A DNA stretch of 64,000 nt. Source: Temperatibacter marinus. GTDB lineage: Bacteria > Pseudomonadota > Alphaproteobacteria > Sphingomonadales > Kordiimonadaceae. The stretch is taken from assembly GCF_031598375.1 (NCBI RefSeq), contig NZ_CP123872.1, positions 1,841,001 through 1,905,000 on the forward strand. Direction: 5' to 3'. Below, one piece after another: positions 53,901 to 62,481 of this stretch. The number at the start of each line of letters is the position of its first letter. Position 1 is the stretch's first letter. The position numbers were made by a program, and so were the translations under genes. Below the pieces are notes generated by a model, which worked only from the letters and a program-made list of their open reading frames with translations, made no database searches and was not told the origin of the DNA.

Positions 53901-54151
53901 ATTGTGTAGGGACCACCAACAGGTAGATTTTTAAGGAAGATAGAACCAGAACTGTTTGCATTCACAGTTCTTGTTATGCCTGTCGCAGTATTTGTAATTG
54001 TTACTTTCGCCCCAGAAACAGCAACACCGTCTGCATTAGAAATGCTTGCCCGGATGTTTGATGTTGTTTCTTGCGCATAGACAGGACTAGCTAGTGAAAT
54101 TGCTGCGAGAGCAACACCACCGCATAGCATAGTTTTAAATTGAGATTTCAT
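50915..54151 (-). CDS. TonB-dependent receptor, Oar type, with N-terminal carboxypeptidase-regulatory-like domain
   Basis: A 1078-residue outer membrane protein. Signal peptide is at 1-26 (ends SPVYA/QE), a beta-sandwich carboxypeptidase regulatory-like domain follows (about 30-115), a TonB plug starts near EEIVITAERL and carries RFNSLTVDGVGLNDNFG, and the rest is a 22-strand barrel rich in Asn, Asp and Tyr ending in Phe (EIRFGVRYKF). Such receptors take up large molecules or metal complexes with TonB energy; Oar-like ones are common in marine and gliding bacteria and the substrate here is unknown. GGAG lies 8 bases before the start. Confidence 0.88.
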   Translation of the reverse strand: MKSQFKTMLCGGVALAAISLASPVYAQETTSNIRASISNADGVAVSGAKVTITNTATGITRTVNANSSGSIFLKNLPVGGPYTIAVVSESGRIEKVENIYLQLGSTYSANISLSNNADVSMEEIVITAERLSAANVAQGPNSVFDLSDLEGAPAINRDIKDIIRLDPRVYIDESNSDAIQCAGANPRFNSLTVDGVGLNDNFGLNSNGYPTERIPFPFSGIQQVAVEMAPFNVEYGSFTSCNVNAVTKSGTNTLKGSAFFDYTGDSYRGNSLEGDQFDNGDYSEKRYGATFGGPIIKDKLFFFAAYEKLEGAQLFDRGVEGSGAAREVQGVTQSQLDRIVTASRDLYGFDAGSLPSSLPFTDEKFLAKIDWNINDQHRFSFTFNYNDGFSISQSDNDDNELELSNHYYERGAKLLSYTGHLVSDWTDNFSTDIRLSHADLDNRQNSLIGSDVGEARIETSRGTYVYVGGDDSRQSNDLAYTTWNFKAAGTYQLDDHAITFGYERFSTDIFNLFLQHSNGEYRFNSVEDYENGTPSRVYYGNASTLNPNDAAADWGYAINTIYLQDEFSLPDSNLNITAGVRYDWYDNADIPRENANFVARNGFSNSANFDGRGIFLPRIGFNWDATDRMSVHGGIGLFSGGNPNVWLSNNYSNDGVSNIQIQLRDFDDDPNFTLFDDPTANGGLPISDVPARAQDLVAAGSSNTGVNAIDPDFKIPTQLKFALGTTIDFDAGMFGDDYRFGFDFLYSKTRNAATIIDSTLEQIGTAPDGRPLYFSVNRADADCAADVGSNPFGCNRWFNSDYILTNSEDSGRHYVLSGYLRKSHDNGIDWSLGYAYTDATDANPMTSAVAFSNFSGVTASDRNNLSAATSNWEIKHRFTGKFSWAKDFWDDNTTRLTVFASVQSGRPYGFTFLDGGGAFNGSFDEFGDGVDRGSLLYVPTGVNDPLVNFGPDFNTTTFFAFLENQGLMEYAGQILPRNVNTSRWWGKVDLKFEQELPTIVEGHKLSAFMVIENFTNLLNDDWGVQYHGGYFGNTSIVDARIDTTNNVYNFNEFVRRDPQSRRSGPSLWEIRFGVRYKF

Positions 54152-54264
54152 TTCCTGAGCTCCAAGAATTTAATGAGTGACGTCACGATAACGCCTGTAA
54201 ATTAATTGCTGATACACCGGGCCAATGATCTGAAATACCCCCTTAGAATGTATCAAGACACGGT

Positions 54265-54294
54265 CTTATAGCGTAATTTTTAAACTTTTGTTAA
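54265..54294 (-). promoter_or_regulatory. Promoter candidate of the TonB receptor gene
   Basis: On the minus strand TTAACA (54289-54294) and TATAAG (54265-54270) are 18 bases apart, about 110 bases from the start codon. Around it, 54152-54851 has no convincing protein gene. It holds this promoter, a TGACGTCA palindrome at 54178-54185, and the dcw promoter on the other strand. Confidence 0.45.
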
Positions 54295-54703
54295 TAGAAT
54301 AAGACGGTTACATTGCATCGCAACAACATTGTTGAGAGGTGTTGTATTTCTGACACAAAATCAATACTGAATTCTGTGCCCTTGTTGCGCCACTGACGGT
54401 GGGGATGAGGGCTATTTATTATGTAATTAAAACAGTCCCTTAGGTGTATTCGGCAGAGAGTAACGGAGGGAGAAGGGCGGCATGATTAAAGTCGGTTTAT
54501 GGGCGATTTTTTCAGGACGATGCGGCGGTTTTTCTAGGTTTTTTACGGTTTCTTTGGGAATTCTTTTTTGAAGGGATGAAAGAGAAATATTCATTTTGAA
54601 AAATGCTCGTATAACGGTCTTTAACGATTTGGAATTTAATAATTTTCTGAGGGTATTGCCGAAGTGATTCTAAATTTGCCCAAAAAGTTCCATAAAATAC
54701 CAT

Positions 54704-54732
54704 TTGCTACCAGAATATATCCGTAGTATACC
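54704..54732 (+). promoter_or_regulatory. Promoter candidate of the dcw cluster
   Basis: TTGCTA (54704-54709), 17 bases, TATACC (54727-54732), about 120 bases before the mraZ ATG. An AGGGG ribosome site lies 9 bases before that ATG. I looked for MraZ boxes (TGGG repeats about ten bases apart) in the leader and found no convincing set. Confidence 0.4.
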
Positions 54733-54851
54733 ATAGTTGTCTGGGTAGCGCCCGGAGTCGGTTGCACATTAGTTTTTCCGTCTGAGGAGCCTTGAGAGGT
54801 TTGGGGTGAAATTCAAAGTGTAAGCATGGGAATTAACAGGGGTTCGGAACA

Positions 54852-55346
54852 ATGGCATTCTTCGTAGAAGAGGTGATTGGTAAAATTGATAGCAAGGGGA
54901 GGACGAGTCTTCCTGCGCCCTATCGCTCTGAACTCGAAGGATCTGAATTTTTCGGTATTGTTGTCTTTAAATCCCTGGAAGATAATTGTTACATCGGATC
55001 TGATATTGAATATCTCAAAAATTTATTCGACCGCGTTGCTGAAGAGCACGGCCCTTTTTCGCGGCAAATGAAGATTTTCCGGCGGGAAGTTGTCTCTAAG
55101 TCTAAAAGATTAAGTGTGGATGCGGATGGGCGGATTGTCATCCCTCAAGCCATTCGATCTCAGTTAGGAATTGATAAGCAGTTGGTTTACTCAGGCGGCG
55201 GTGATTTCTTTGAGATTTGGTCTGCTGAGAGTTTTGCGAAAGCTCATGACAGCGATGCTTCTGAAGCGCTAGAGGTCTTGAACGGCCTGCCTGCGCGAAA
55301 GCAATCCGTCACAATGAATGACCTGTTCGGCGGGGGGGATGCATGA
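54852..55346 (+). CDS. mraZ: MraZ, transcriptional regulator of the dcw cluster
   Basis: A 164-residue protein with two AbrB-like SpoVT/MraZ domains (VIGKIDSKGRTSLPAPYR near 8-26 and SVDADGRIVIPQAIRSQLG near 94-112). MraZ forms rings, binds repeats upstream of itself and represses the division and cell wall operon. It is the first gene of the cluster; rsmH overlaps its stop by 4 bases. Confidence 0.93.
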   Translation: MAFFVEEVIGKIDSKGRTSLPAPYRSELEGSEFFGIVVFKSLEDNCYIGSDIEYLKNLFDRVAEEHGPFSRQMKIFRREVVSKSKRLSVDADGRIVIPQAIRSQLGIDKQLVYSGGGDFFEIWSAESFAKAHDSDASEALEVLNGLPARKQSVTMNDLFGGGDA

Positions 55347-56353
55347 GTGCAGCAGTGACCCCTCTCTCTCAATTGAATGATCCAGTTCATAAACCTGTGA
55401 TGATTGATGAAGTGTTAGCGACAATGGCGCCTCAATGCGGTGATGTGATTGTTGACGGAACCTTTGGAGCGGGTGGTTACACTCGAGCTTTGTTAAAGGG
55501 GGCTGAGTGTCAGGTGTTTGGTGTTGACCGGGATCCTGACGCTATCCTGCGTGCGAAGGCATTAAAAGAGGCTTTTGGAAGTCGATTTGAAATTCTGAAT
55601 GGATGTTTTGGTGATATGCAGGATCTTCTCGCTCATGTGGGTGTTGAGAAGGTGGATGGTATTGTTCTTGATATCGGAGTGTCTAGCTATCAACTTGATG
55701 AGGCGGAGCGCGGGTTTTCTTTTCGTAGCGACGGCCCGCTAGATATGCGCATGGGACAATCTGGTCAGTCTGCTGCGGACATCGTGAATACGTTGGAAGC
55801 GGATGAGTTGGCGAATATTCTCTATGACTTTGGTGAAGAGAAGAAATCGCGAAAGATAGCTGCAGCCATCGTGCGTTCGCGTGAGAGTGATGAGGGGCCC
55901 ATAGAAACAACGCTACGTTTGGCAGACATTATTGCAGGGGCTGTTGGCTTTAGGCGGGTAAAGGGGAAGAAGCTCATTCATCCTGCTACACGAAGTTTTC
56001 AGGCGCTTAGAATTTATGTGAATGATGAGTTGGGCGAACTGCGCCGTGGATTGGCAGCAGCAGAAAGGCTGTTGAATCCGGGAGGGCGCTTAGTTGTTGT
56101 CAGCTTCCATTCATTAGAAGATCGCATTGTTAAGCAGTATATTGCAGAAAAAGCAGGGCGGGTACCTAGTGGATCTCGTCACATGCCGCATGTGGATCGC
56201 TCTGAACAGCCGACTTTTAAAGTGATAAAATCTAGTGGGTTGAAGCCTACAGCTGAGGAGGAAGCGTCAAATCCAAGGTCACGATCGGCACGCCTGCGCT
56301 ATGCAGTCCGTACAGAGGCTTTATGTGCTTCTACTGGAGGGGGTGATGCGTAG
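55343..56353 (+). CDS. rsmH: RsmH (MraW), 16S rRNA C1402 N4-methyltransferase
   Basis: A 336-residue SAM-dependent methyltransferase. The start KPVMIDEVLATMAPQCGDVIVDGTFGAGGYTRALL matches the family: MTH-like lead-in and the SAM motif DGTFGAGGYT. LDIGVSSYQLDEAERGFSF and SFHSLEDRIVKQY are also present. It methylates N4 of C1402 in the ribosomal P site. It overlaps mraZ by 4 bases, and ftsL overlaps its end by 8. Confidence 0.95.
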   Translation: MSAAVTPLSQLNDPVHKPVMIDEVLATMAPQCGDVIVDGTFGAGGYTRALLKGAECQVFGVDRDPDAILRAKALKEAFGSRFEILNGCFGDMQDLLAHVGVEKVDGIVLDIGVSSYQLDEAERGFSFRSDGPLDMRMGQSGQSAADIVNTLEADELANILYDFGEEKKSRKIAAAIVRSRESDEGPIETTLRLADIIAGAVGFRRVKGKKLIHPATRSFQALRIYVNDELGELRRGLAAAERLLNPGGRLVVVSFHSLEDRIVKQYIAEKAGRVPSGSRHMPHVDRSEQPTFKVIKSSGLKPTAEEEASNPRSRSARLRYAVRTEALCASTGGGDA

Positions 56354-56705
56354 TCTAGTGGCCACCTTTGTTGTGATTTTAGCTATTTTAGCGGGTGTGG
56401 CGGTAGTTTATATCCGCTTTGAAGTGAATGCAAAGACCGATGAGCTTGAGAAAATGGTTCAGCAAATTGAGGCGGATCGTCAGGCAGTTCATGTCCTGAA
56501 AACAGAAATTGCTTATTTGACATCTCCGATGAAGCTTCAGGATATGTCTCTACAATATTTGGCTATGATGCCTCCCAAGCCAGAGCAGATTTTAACGTCT
56601 ATTTCCGATGTGCCCTTCCGCACAGAAGGGGTGTCCATCAGAGATGAAGGTGTGCCTGTGATCCAGAAACGGTACCGAAATAAACGGCAAAGGAGCGGGT
56701 TGTGA
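56346..56705 (+). CDS. ftsL: FtsL, cell division protein
   Basis: A 119-residue bitopic membrane protein beginning MRSLVATFVVILAILAGVAVVYI, one membrane helix (about 5-24) and a periplasmic leucine-zipper-like coiled coil with VLKTEIAYLTSPMKLQDMS. FtsL works with FtsB and FtsQ to activate the septal synthase. GGAGGGGG just before the ATG at 56346 decides the start. It overlaps rsmH by 8 bases and ftsI by 4. The identity rests on position, size and topology more than on strict sequence identity. Confidence 0.85.
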   Translation: MRSLVATFVVILAILAGVAVVYIRFEVNAKTDELEKMVQQIEADRQAVHVLKTEIAYLTSPMKLQDMSLQYLAMMPPKPEQILTSISDVPFRTEGVSIRDEGVPVIQKRYRNKRQRSGL

Positions 56706-58453
56706 CGACAGAAACTTTTAACCGCTCACTTGTTGATCCAGCGAAGCCTGTGTTAGGAGAGGGAGTCTCGGAAGGGCGCGTGGATGGTGGCCTTGATGGG
56801 AGTCAGAAATCTTCACTTATGGCGGCACGCTCGCGGGTAAGTTTTTTGATGGCAGGGTTCGTTGCGTTGAATGCTGTTTTTGCTGGGAAGCTTTTATATC
56901 TTGGATCAGAAAAAGGATTTCAAGCGCCAAAGCCGATTGCTCCTATTGTTGCTGAGGCTGGGCCAATTGTTGCAGAGAAGAAATTCTCCCGTAAAGATAT
57001 TTTAGATCGAAATGGTGAAATTTTAGCAACTTCTCTGGAGGTGCAAAGTTTAGGCGTTAATCGCTCAAAAGTGAAAGACCCAGATCTATTGGCTGAGCAA
57101 GTCGTTGCGATTATACCAGAGATGGATCTGGCCCGTCTAAGGCAGAAGCTTTCAAGGAAAGCGGGCTTTATACGTCTTCATCAAAAATTAACACCAAAAC
57201 AAGCATACGCAATCAATGCGCTGGGCAACCCGGCTCTCCGTCTGGATAGTAGGGAAGAGCGCATTTACCCGCAAGGTCGTCTCGGGGCTCACGTTCTGGG
57301 ATTTGTCAACGTGGATGGTGACGGCCTCGCGGGCATAGAACACTTCATGAATGAACGTCTGTCAAATGGGAAGGTAGATGACGAATCGTCCGTGAAACTT
57401 TCTATCGATATGAATGTTCAGCATGCTTTAACGAACGAACTCTCTGAGGCTAAGAATGCTTTCAGGGCCCTTGGGGCTGCTGGGTTGATCATGGATGTTT
57501 CAACAGGCGAAATGTTAGCCTTGGCTTCATTGCCAGATTACGATCCAAACGTTGGGAGTAAAGCAACGGGCGAAGAGCGTAGAAATCGGGCGACGAAAAG
57601 CTTATATGAGCTCGGCTCGACAATGAAAACCTTCACTTTTGCGGCGGCTTTTGAAGATGGGTTGATCTCGATGAATGACAGATTTGATGCGACCAAGCCT
57701 ATTCGTGTTGATGGTTTCACAATTAATGATGATCATCCTAAGGCGCGGGTTCTCTCTGTTCCAGAAGTCTTTATTTATTCTTCAAATATTGGCACGTCTA
57801 AGATTGCTGATCTTATAGGGTCTGATAAGCAAAAAGCTTTTTTAGATAAGCTTGGCCTTTTGGATCGTGCATCTTTGGAATTAACAGAAGTGTCTCGGCC
57901 TCTCTTGCCTCAGCGATGGTCGGATGCGACACGGGCGACGGTCTCATATGGTCATGGAATTTCTCTATCGCCTCTGCATTTGGTTGGTAGTATTTCCGCA
58001 ATGATTAATGGGGGTGTTCTGCATCAACCCACACTGTTGAAGACATCTGAATTTGTAGCAGGGAAGCGCGTAATTAGTCGTGAAACAAGTGAAAAGATGC
58101 GTCAGCTTATGCGGTTGACTGTAAAGACTGGGACTGGGAAAAACGCTAATGCTAAAGGATATCGCGTCGCTGGAAAGACGGGCACGGCTCGAAAAGTCAT
58201 AAAGGGCCAGTATAGTCGAAAACATACAGTGTCTTCATTTGTCGCTGCTTTTCCGATTGATGACCCCAAATATGTCGTATTTGTCCTTTTAGATGAGCCT
58301 AAGGGGTATCTGAACTCAGGGGGGATGGCAGCCGCGCCGGTGGTACAGCACGTGGTTCGGCGCATTGCACCAATATTGAATGTGGCGCCGATGAAGGAAG
58401 ATGTCTCTCCTTATCAACGCCTATCATACTTGATTGAGAAAGAGGGTAAATAA
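56702..58453 (+). CDS. ftsI: FtsI (PBP3-type), septal peptidoglycan transpeptidase
   Basis: A 583-residue class B penicillin-binding protein starting GTG at 56702. A cytoplasmic tail of about 40 residues precedes one membrane helix. The active serine is S306 in ELGSTMKTF (STMK), followed by SSN at 360-362 and KTGT at 492-495. It cross-links peptidoglycan at the septum with FtsW. It overlaps ftsL by 4 bases, and murE starts 2 bases after its stop. Confidence 0.94.
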   Translation: MTTETFNRSLVDPAKPVLGEGVSEGRVDGGLDGSQKSSLMAARSRVSFLMAGFVALNAVFAGKLLYLGSEKGFQAPKPIAPIVAEAGPIVAEKKFSRKDILDRNGEILATSLEVQSLGVNRSKVKDPDLLAEQVVAIIPEMDLARLRQKLSRKAGFIRLHQKLTPKQAYAINALGNPALRLDSREERIYPQGRLGAHVLGFVNVDGDGLAGIEHFMNERLSNGKVDDESSVKLSIDMNVQHALTNELSEAKNAFRALGAAGLIMDVSTGEMLALASLPDYDPNVGSKATGEERRNRATKSLYELGSTMKTFTFAAAFEDGLISMNDRFDATKPIRVDGFTINDDHPKARVLSVPEVFIYSSNIGTSKIADLIGSDKQKAFLDKLGLLDRASLELTEVSRPLLPQRWSDATRATVSYGHGISLSPLHLVGSISAMINGGVLHQPTLLKTSEFVAGKRVISRETSEKMRQLMRLTVKTGTGKNANAKGYRVAGKTGTARKVIKGQYSRKHTVSSFVAAFPIDDPKYVVFVLLDEPKGYLNSGGMAAAPVVQHVVRRIAPILNVAPMKEDVSPYQRLSYLIEKEGK

Positions 58454-58455
58454 TA

Positions 58456-59910
58456 GTGACACGCTTAAGCGACCTACTTTCGATTACAGCTCCGCTGAAG
58501 GATTGTTCAGTGCGAGGTGTAACCGCAGACAGTCGTCAGGTTAAGGCTGATTTTATGTTTTTTGCCCTTCCTGGGGTCTCTTTTGATGGGCGTGATTTTA
58601 TTCCTCAAGCTATAGCGGCCGGAGCGTCAACAATCCTAACAACTCGTGGGGCCAAATTACCGGAAGGGTGTCCTGTGCAGTTGATAGAGAGTGATGACCC
58701 AAGGGCTGATTACGCGCGGGTTGCAGCACGCTATTACAGCCCAGTACCAGATTTTCTTGTTGCAGTAACGGGAACGAATGGAAAAACATCAGTTGCTGAC
58801 TTTACACGGCAAATCTGGAAGCGGCATGGCCTAATTTCGGGCAGTTTGGGAACTCTTGGTGTTCGGTCAGACCTCATTCAAACTCAAGGTGGTTTAACTA
58901 CCCCAGACCCTATGCTTTTACACCAGTCGCTGAAACAATTAGCTGTTTCTGGTGTGACGCACTGTGCCCTAGAAGCATCGTCTCATGGTTTAGATCAAAG
59001 GCGGTTAGAGGGGGTGCACATTCAAGCTGCAGCTTTTACTAATTTAACTCGAGATCATCTAGATTATCATGCGAATGAGATGGCATATTTTAAAGCAAAA
59101 GAGCGCTTATTCACGGAAGTTATGACTGAAGAGGCGACGGCGGTCATCAATATTGATAGTCCCCACGGTCAATCCTTAGCTGAGAAGATGAAAAACGACG
59201 GGCGAGCTTTGCTGACCCTTGGTTATGCAGAGGGATCTGATGCTCAAATCCTCGCTGTCACTCCGCATGCAAGCGGGCTGGTTGCTCGCATTAAATACCA
59301 GGCTCACGAAGAGGATTACCGCATTCCCCTCATGGGATCTTTTCAGGCGGAGAACGCCTTAGCTGCAGCATTGCTAGCCTCAACTGCAGATATTGGAGTT
59401 CGGCAATGTTTGAAATCCATGGAAAGTTTAAGAGGAGTGTGTGGTCGGATGCAATATATCGGAGAAACAGCAAAAGGCGGTGCTGTTTATGTCGATTTTG
59501 CTCATACCCCCGATGGATTAAAGACAGTTCTTGAGGCCGCGTCAAAGCATGCAACCAATTCGCTAGATGTCTTGTTTGGGTGCGGCGGTGACCGAGATGC
59601 AGGAAAGCGCCCTATTATGGGTGAGATTGCAGGGAAGCTTGCAAATAGAATTTATGTGACGGACGACAATCCGCGTCATGAGGATGCTGCGGCCATTCGA
59701 AAGCAAGTTATGAAGGGGTGTGGCAAGGCTCAGGAAATAAGCGATCGTGGGGAGGCTATTCACCAGGCAGTAGAAGCCTTGAATGATGGTGACATCTTGA
59801 TTCTGGCCGGAAAAGGGCATGAAGAAGGGCAAATCATCGGTGATGAAAAGATAGCCTTTTCAGATATCCATACGGCAAAAGAACTCTTAGCTGTAAAGGA
59901 GCTGCAATAA
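58456..59910 (+). CDS. murE: MurE, UDP-MurNAc-tripeptide ligase (diaminopimelate-adding)
   Basis: A 484-residue Mur ligase. The ATP site TGTNGKTS is at 105-112 and DNPR at 404-407; the DNPR motif marks meso-diaminopimelate as the added amino acid. GTG at 58456 is the start. It adds the third residue to UDP-MurNAc-L-Ala-D-Glu. murF begins on the base after the stop. Confidence 0.95.
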   Translation: MTRLSDLLSITAPLKDCSVRGVTADSRQVKADFMFFALPGVSFDGRDFIPQAIAAGASTILTTRGAKLPEGCPVQLIESDDPRADYARVAARYYSPVPDFLVAVTGTNGKTSVADFTRQIWKRHGLISGSLGTLGVRSDLIQTQGGLTTPDPMLLHQSLKQLAVSGVTHCALEASSHGLDQRRLEGVHIQAAAFTNLTRDHLDYHANEMAYFKAKERLFTEVMTEEATAVINIDSPHGQSLAEKMKNDGRALLTLGYAEGSDAQILAVTPHASGLVARIKYQAHEEDYRIPLMGSFQAENALAAALLASTADIGVRQCLKSMESLRGVCGRMQYIGETAKGGAVYVDFAHTPDGLKTVLEAASKHATNSLDVLFGCGGDRDAGKRPIMGEIAGKLANRIYVTDDNPRHEDAAAIRKQVMKGCGKAQEISDRGEAIHQAVEALNDGDILILAGKGHEEGQIIGDEKIAFSDIHTAKELLAVKELQ

Positions 59911-61341
59911 GTGATGTTTGATCCTGTTTGGACAGCTTTGGAAATATCACAGTCTCTCGGTATGCCCGTGCAGGATTTTAAGGCCTGTACTGGGGTTCAG
60001 ATTGATAGCCGATCTATAGTGCCGGGTGATTTATTTGTTGCCCTGTCAGGGTGTGAAACAGATGGACATAATTTTGTTTCAAATGCTTTTGAAAGTGGCG
60101 CACATGCAGCCATTGTGAGTAGGCTTCCAAGTGATCTTGAACAATCAGACGAGCGTTTAATCTTTGTTGAAGATACGGGCGTTGCTTTGAATAGACTGGC
60201 TCACGCAGCTCGCGCTCGAGCGTCGGCTCGCTGTATTGCTGTAACAGGAAGTGCAGGAAAAACAAGTGTTGTGCAAGCTCTGAGAGCAGCTCTAGCAAGA
60301 GCTGGAGAGGCGCATTCAAGTATCAAAAGCTTTAATAATCATGTGGGTGTGCCCGTGTCGCTTGCCCGTATGCATGCTCAGTCAGAGTACGGGGTTTTTG
60401 AAGTCGGTATGTCAGCACAAGGTGAGATTGAACCGCTAGCTCAGTTAATTAAGCCCGATGTCTGTATTATTACCACAATTGGTGCAGCCCATTTAAAAGC
60501 CTTTGAGGATCGTGAGGCGATTGCGCGTGAGAAGGCTTCTATTTTTAAAGGGATGTCAGCAGGCGGGACCGCAATCATAGGTATGCAGCATGCCTACAGC
60601 GACCTTTTATGCACGCTTGCAAAAGCGCATGATCTGAAAGTTATTAAGGTTGGGTTTGATGATCAATGCGATGTAAGGCCCGTTAAAGTATATGAGCAGG
60701 CAACCTGTTCGTGCCTCTCCATAGGTCTTGCAGATAGACTCATTACCTTTAAGGTTAATCAACCGGGGCCAGAGTGGATCCTTAATGCGATGATGATACT
60801 CACAGCAGTTAATGCTGTAAAAGGGGATATTGCTGAGGCTGCACTTTCGCTGGCTTCTCTTGTACCTGAAAAGGGCAGGGGTCGATTGCATGAACTGATG
60901 TTTGAAAACGGCACAGTGACCCTGCAAGACGATAGCTATAATGCTAACCCTTTATCAATGAGGGCTGCACTTGGCAGGTTTGCCCGTCTCACAAAGGAAA
61001 CGACGCAAAAATCCATCGCTGTTCTTGGGGATATGGCTGAACTTGGTCGGAATGAAGAAGCAGAACATTTGGCCCTTGTCCCCTATTTAAAGCAGACAGG
61101 GTTTGATCTGGCGTTAACCGTTGGGGATTATATGCCAAAAGCTTCAAAAGAGGCAGGAATAGAGACAATTAGCTGTAAAAATGTTGCAGAAATATCTGAT
61201 GTTTTACAAACCAAATTAAGCGGGAATGAGCTAATTTACGTTAAGGGCTCAAATTCAACACATTTAACAAGAGTAGTTGATGACCTTATTAAACTTTCTC
61301 GCTATGAAGGGCACACAACAGCGCTTGGGCAAGGCGCTTAA
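59911..61341 (+). CDS. murF: MurF, UDP-MurNAc-tripeptide D-alanyl-D-alanine ligase
   Basis: A 476-residue Mur ligase. The ATP site TGSAGKTS is at 112-119, with the N-terminal VQIDSRSIVPGDLFVAL and the middle QDDSYNANPLSMRAAL of MurF. It starts with GTG directly after the murE stop; an ATG is 3 bases on. It attaches the D-Ala-D-Ala dipeptide. A 57-base gap leads to mraY. Confidence 0.95.
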   Translation: MMFDPVWTALEISQSLGMPVQDFKACTGVQIDSRSIVPGDLFVALSGCETDGHNFVSNAFESGAHAAIVSRLPSDLEQSDERLIFVEDTGVALNRLAHAARARASARCIAVTGSAGKTSVVQALRAALARAGEAHSSIKSFNNHVGVPVSLARMHAQSEYGVFEVGMSAQGEIEPLAQLIKPDVCIITTIGAAHLKAFEDREAIAREKASIFKGMSAGGTAIIGMQHAYSDLLCTLAKAHDLKVIKVGFDDQCDVRPVKVYEQATCSCLSIGLADRLITFKVNQPGPEWILNAMMILTAVNAVKGDIAEAALSLASLVPEKGRGRLHELMFENGTVTLQDDSYNANPLSMRAALGRFARLTKETTQKSIAVLGDMAELGRNEEAEHLALVPYLKQTGFDLALTVGDYMPKASKEAGIETISCKNVAEISDVLQTKLSGNELIYVKGSNSTHLTRVVDDLIKLSRYEGHTTALGQGA

Positions 61342-61398
61342 AAAAGGGTAACACACATAACACAAAATCTGTGGACAAGCAGATCTGGAGAAGGGCAT

Positions 61399-62469
61399 AT
61401 GTTATATTATTTTTTAGCGGATCAGGAGGGCATTTTTAACCTGTTTCGTTATCTAACGTTTCGTACAGGTGGGGCTGTTCTGACGGCACTCGTAATTTGT
61501 TTTATTTTCGGGCCTAAAATTATTCGCGCGCTCAGAAGTAAGCAGAAAAAGGGCCAGCCTATTCGTGCGGACGGCCCTGAAAGTCACATTATCAATAAAG
61601 CCGGCACACCCACAATGGGCGGTTTTATGATTTTATTGGCACTTTCTGTCTCTACACTGCTTTGGGCAGATATCTCAAATCCCTATGTCTGGATTGTTCT
61701 TAGCGTCACCTTATCCTTCGGAGCCATTGGTTTCTACGACGACTATAAAAAAGTAACAAAACAAACGTCTGAAGGGTTGTCAGGTAAAGTGAAATTTGTC
61801 ATCGAATGTGCGATTGCTGGTTTAGCTGGTTATGCCTTGATGGAATTATCGGATCCTTCTATTGGAGTGCCGGGTCTAAAAGACTTTACCCTTTCCATGC
61901 TGCCAATTCTTTATATTCCCTTCATTATGTTGGTGGTTGTCGGTGCGGCCAATTCTGTAAATTTAACAGATGGTCTAGACGGATTAGCAACGATGCCAGT
62001 TGTAATTGCGGCTTCGGCTTTTGGTCTGATTGCCTACATTGTTGGTAATACTGTTTTAAGCGGCTATCTTGGGGTGCCATATGTGGCAGGCTCTGGGGAA
62101 CTCGCTGTTTTTTGTGGGGCACTTATTGGTGCTTGTTTAGGGTTTCTTTGGTTCAATGCCCCGCCCGCCATGGTATTCATGGGAGATACAGGCTCGCTTG
62201 CTCTTGGCGGTGCACTTGGTTCTATCGCCGCGGTGACAAAGCATGAGATTATTTTAGCTGTAATCGGTGGAATTTTTGTCCTTGAAACAGTCTCTGTGAT
62301 TGTACAAGTGCTCTCCTTTAAACTTACGGGCAAGAGGGTCTTTAGAATGGCGCCAATACACCATCATTTTGAGCAAAAAGGGTGGGCCGAGCCGACAATT
62401 GTTATACGATTTTGGATTATTTCTTTGATTTTGGCCTTGGTGGGCCTTGCTAGCCTTAAGCTAAGATAA
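61399..62469 (+). CDS. mraY: MraY, phospho-MurNAc-pentapeptide-transferase
   Basis: A 356-residue membrane enzyme with ten helices. Family motifs include GTPTMGG near 70-76, FYDDYKKV and [11 protein letters not shown], and the C-terminal [13 protein letters not shown]. It transfers the sugar-pentapeptide to undecaprenyl phosphate to make lipid I. GGAG is 12 bases before the ATG. murD follows 12 bases after its stop. Confidence 0.96.
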   Translation: MLYYFLADQEGIFNLFRYLTFRTGGAVLTALVICFIFGPKIIRALRSKQKKGQPIRADGPESHIINKAGTPTMGGFMILLALSVSTLLWADISNPYVWIVLSVTLSFGAIGFYDDYKKVTKQTSEGLSGKVKFVIECAIAGLAGYALMELSDPSIGVPGLKDFTLSMLPILYIPFIMLVVVGAANSVNLTDGLDGLATMPVVIAASAFGLIAYIVGNTVLSGYLGVPYVAGSGELAVFCGALIGACLGFLWFNAPPAMVFMGDTGSLALGGALGSIAAVTKHEIILAVIGGIFVLETVSVIVQVLSFKLTGKRVFRMAPIHHHFEQKGWAEPTIVIRFWIISLILALVGLASLKLR

Positions 62470-62481
62470 GGCAGGGTTTCT

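Noticed and set aside
54512-54703. 63-residue minus-strand frame in the dcw leader
   Set aside because: No ribosome site or known family; a Lys/Arg-rich tail from AT-rich DNA is expected by chance. It also overlaps the dcw promoter candidate.
54780-54851. MraZ-binding TGGG repeats before mraZ
   Set aside because: GGG-containing words occur but not with the regular spacing needed, so I do not claim operator boxes.
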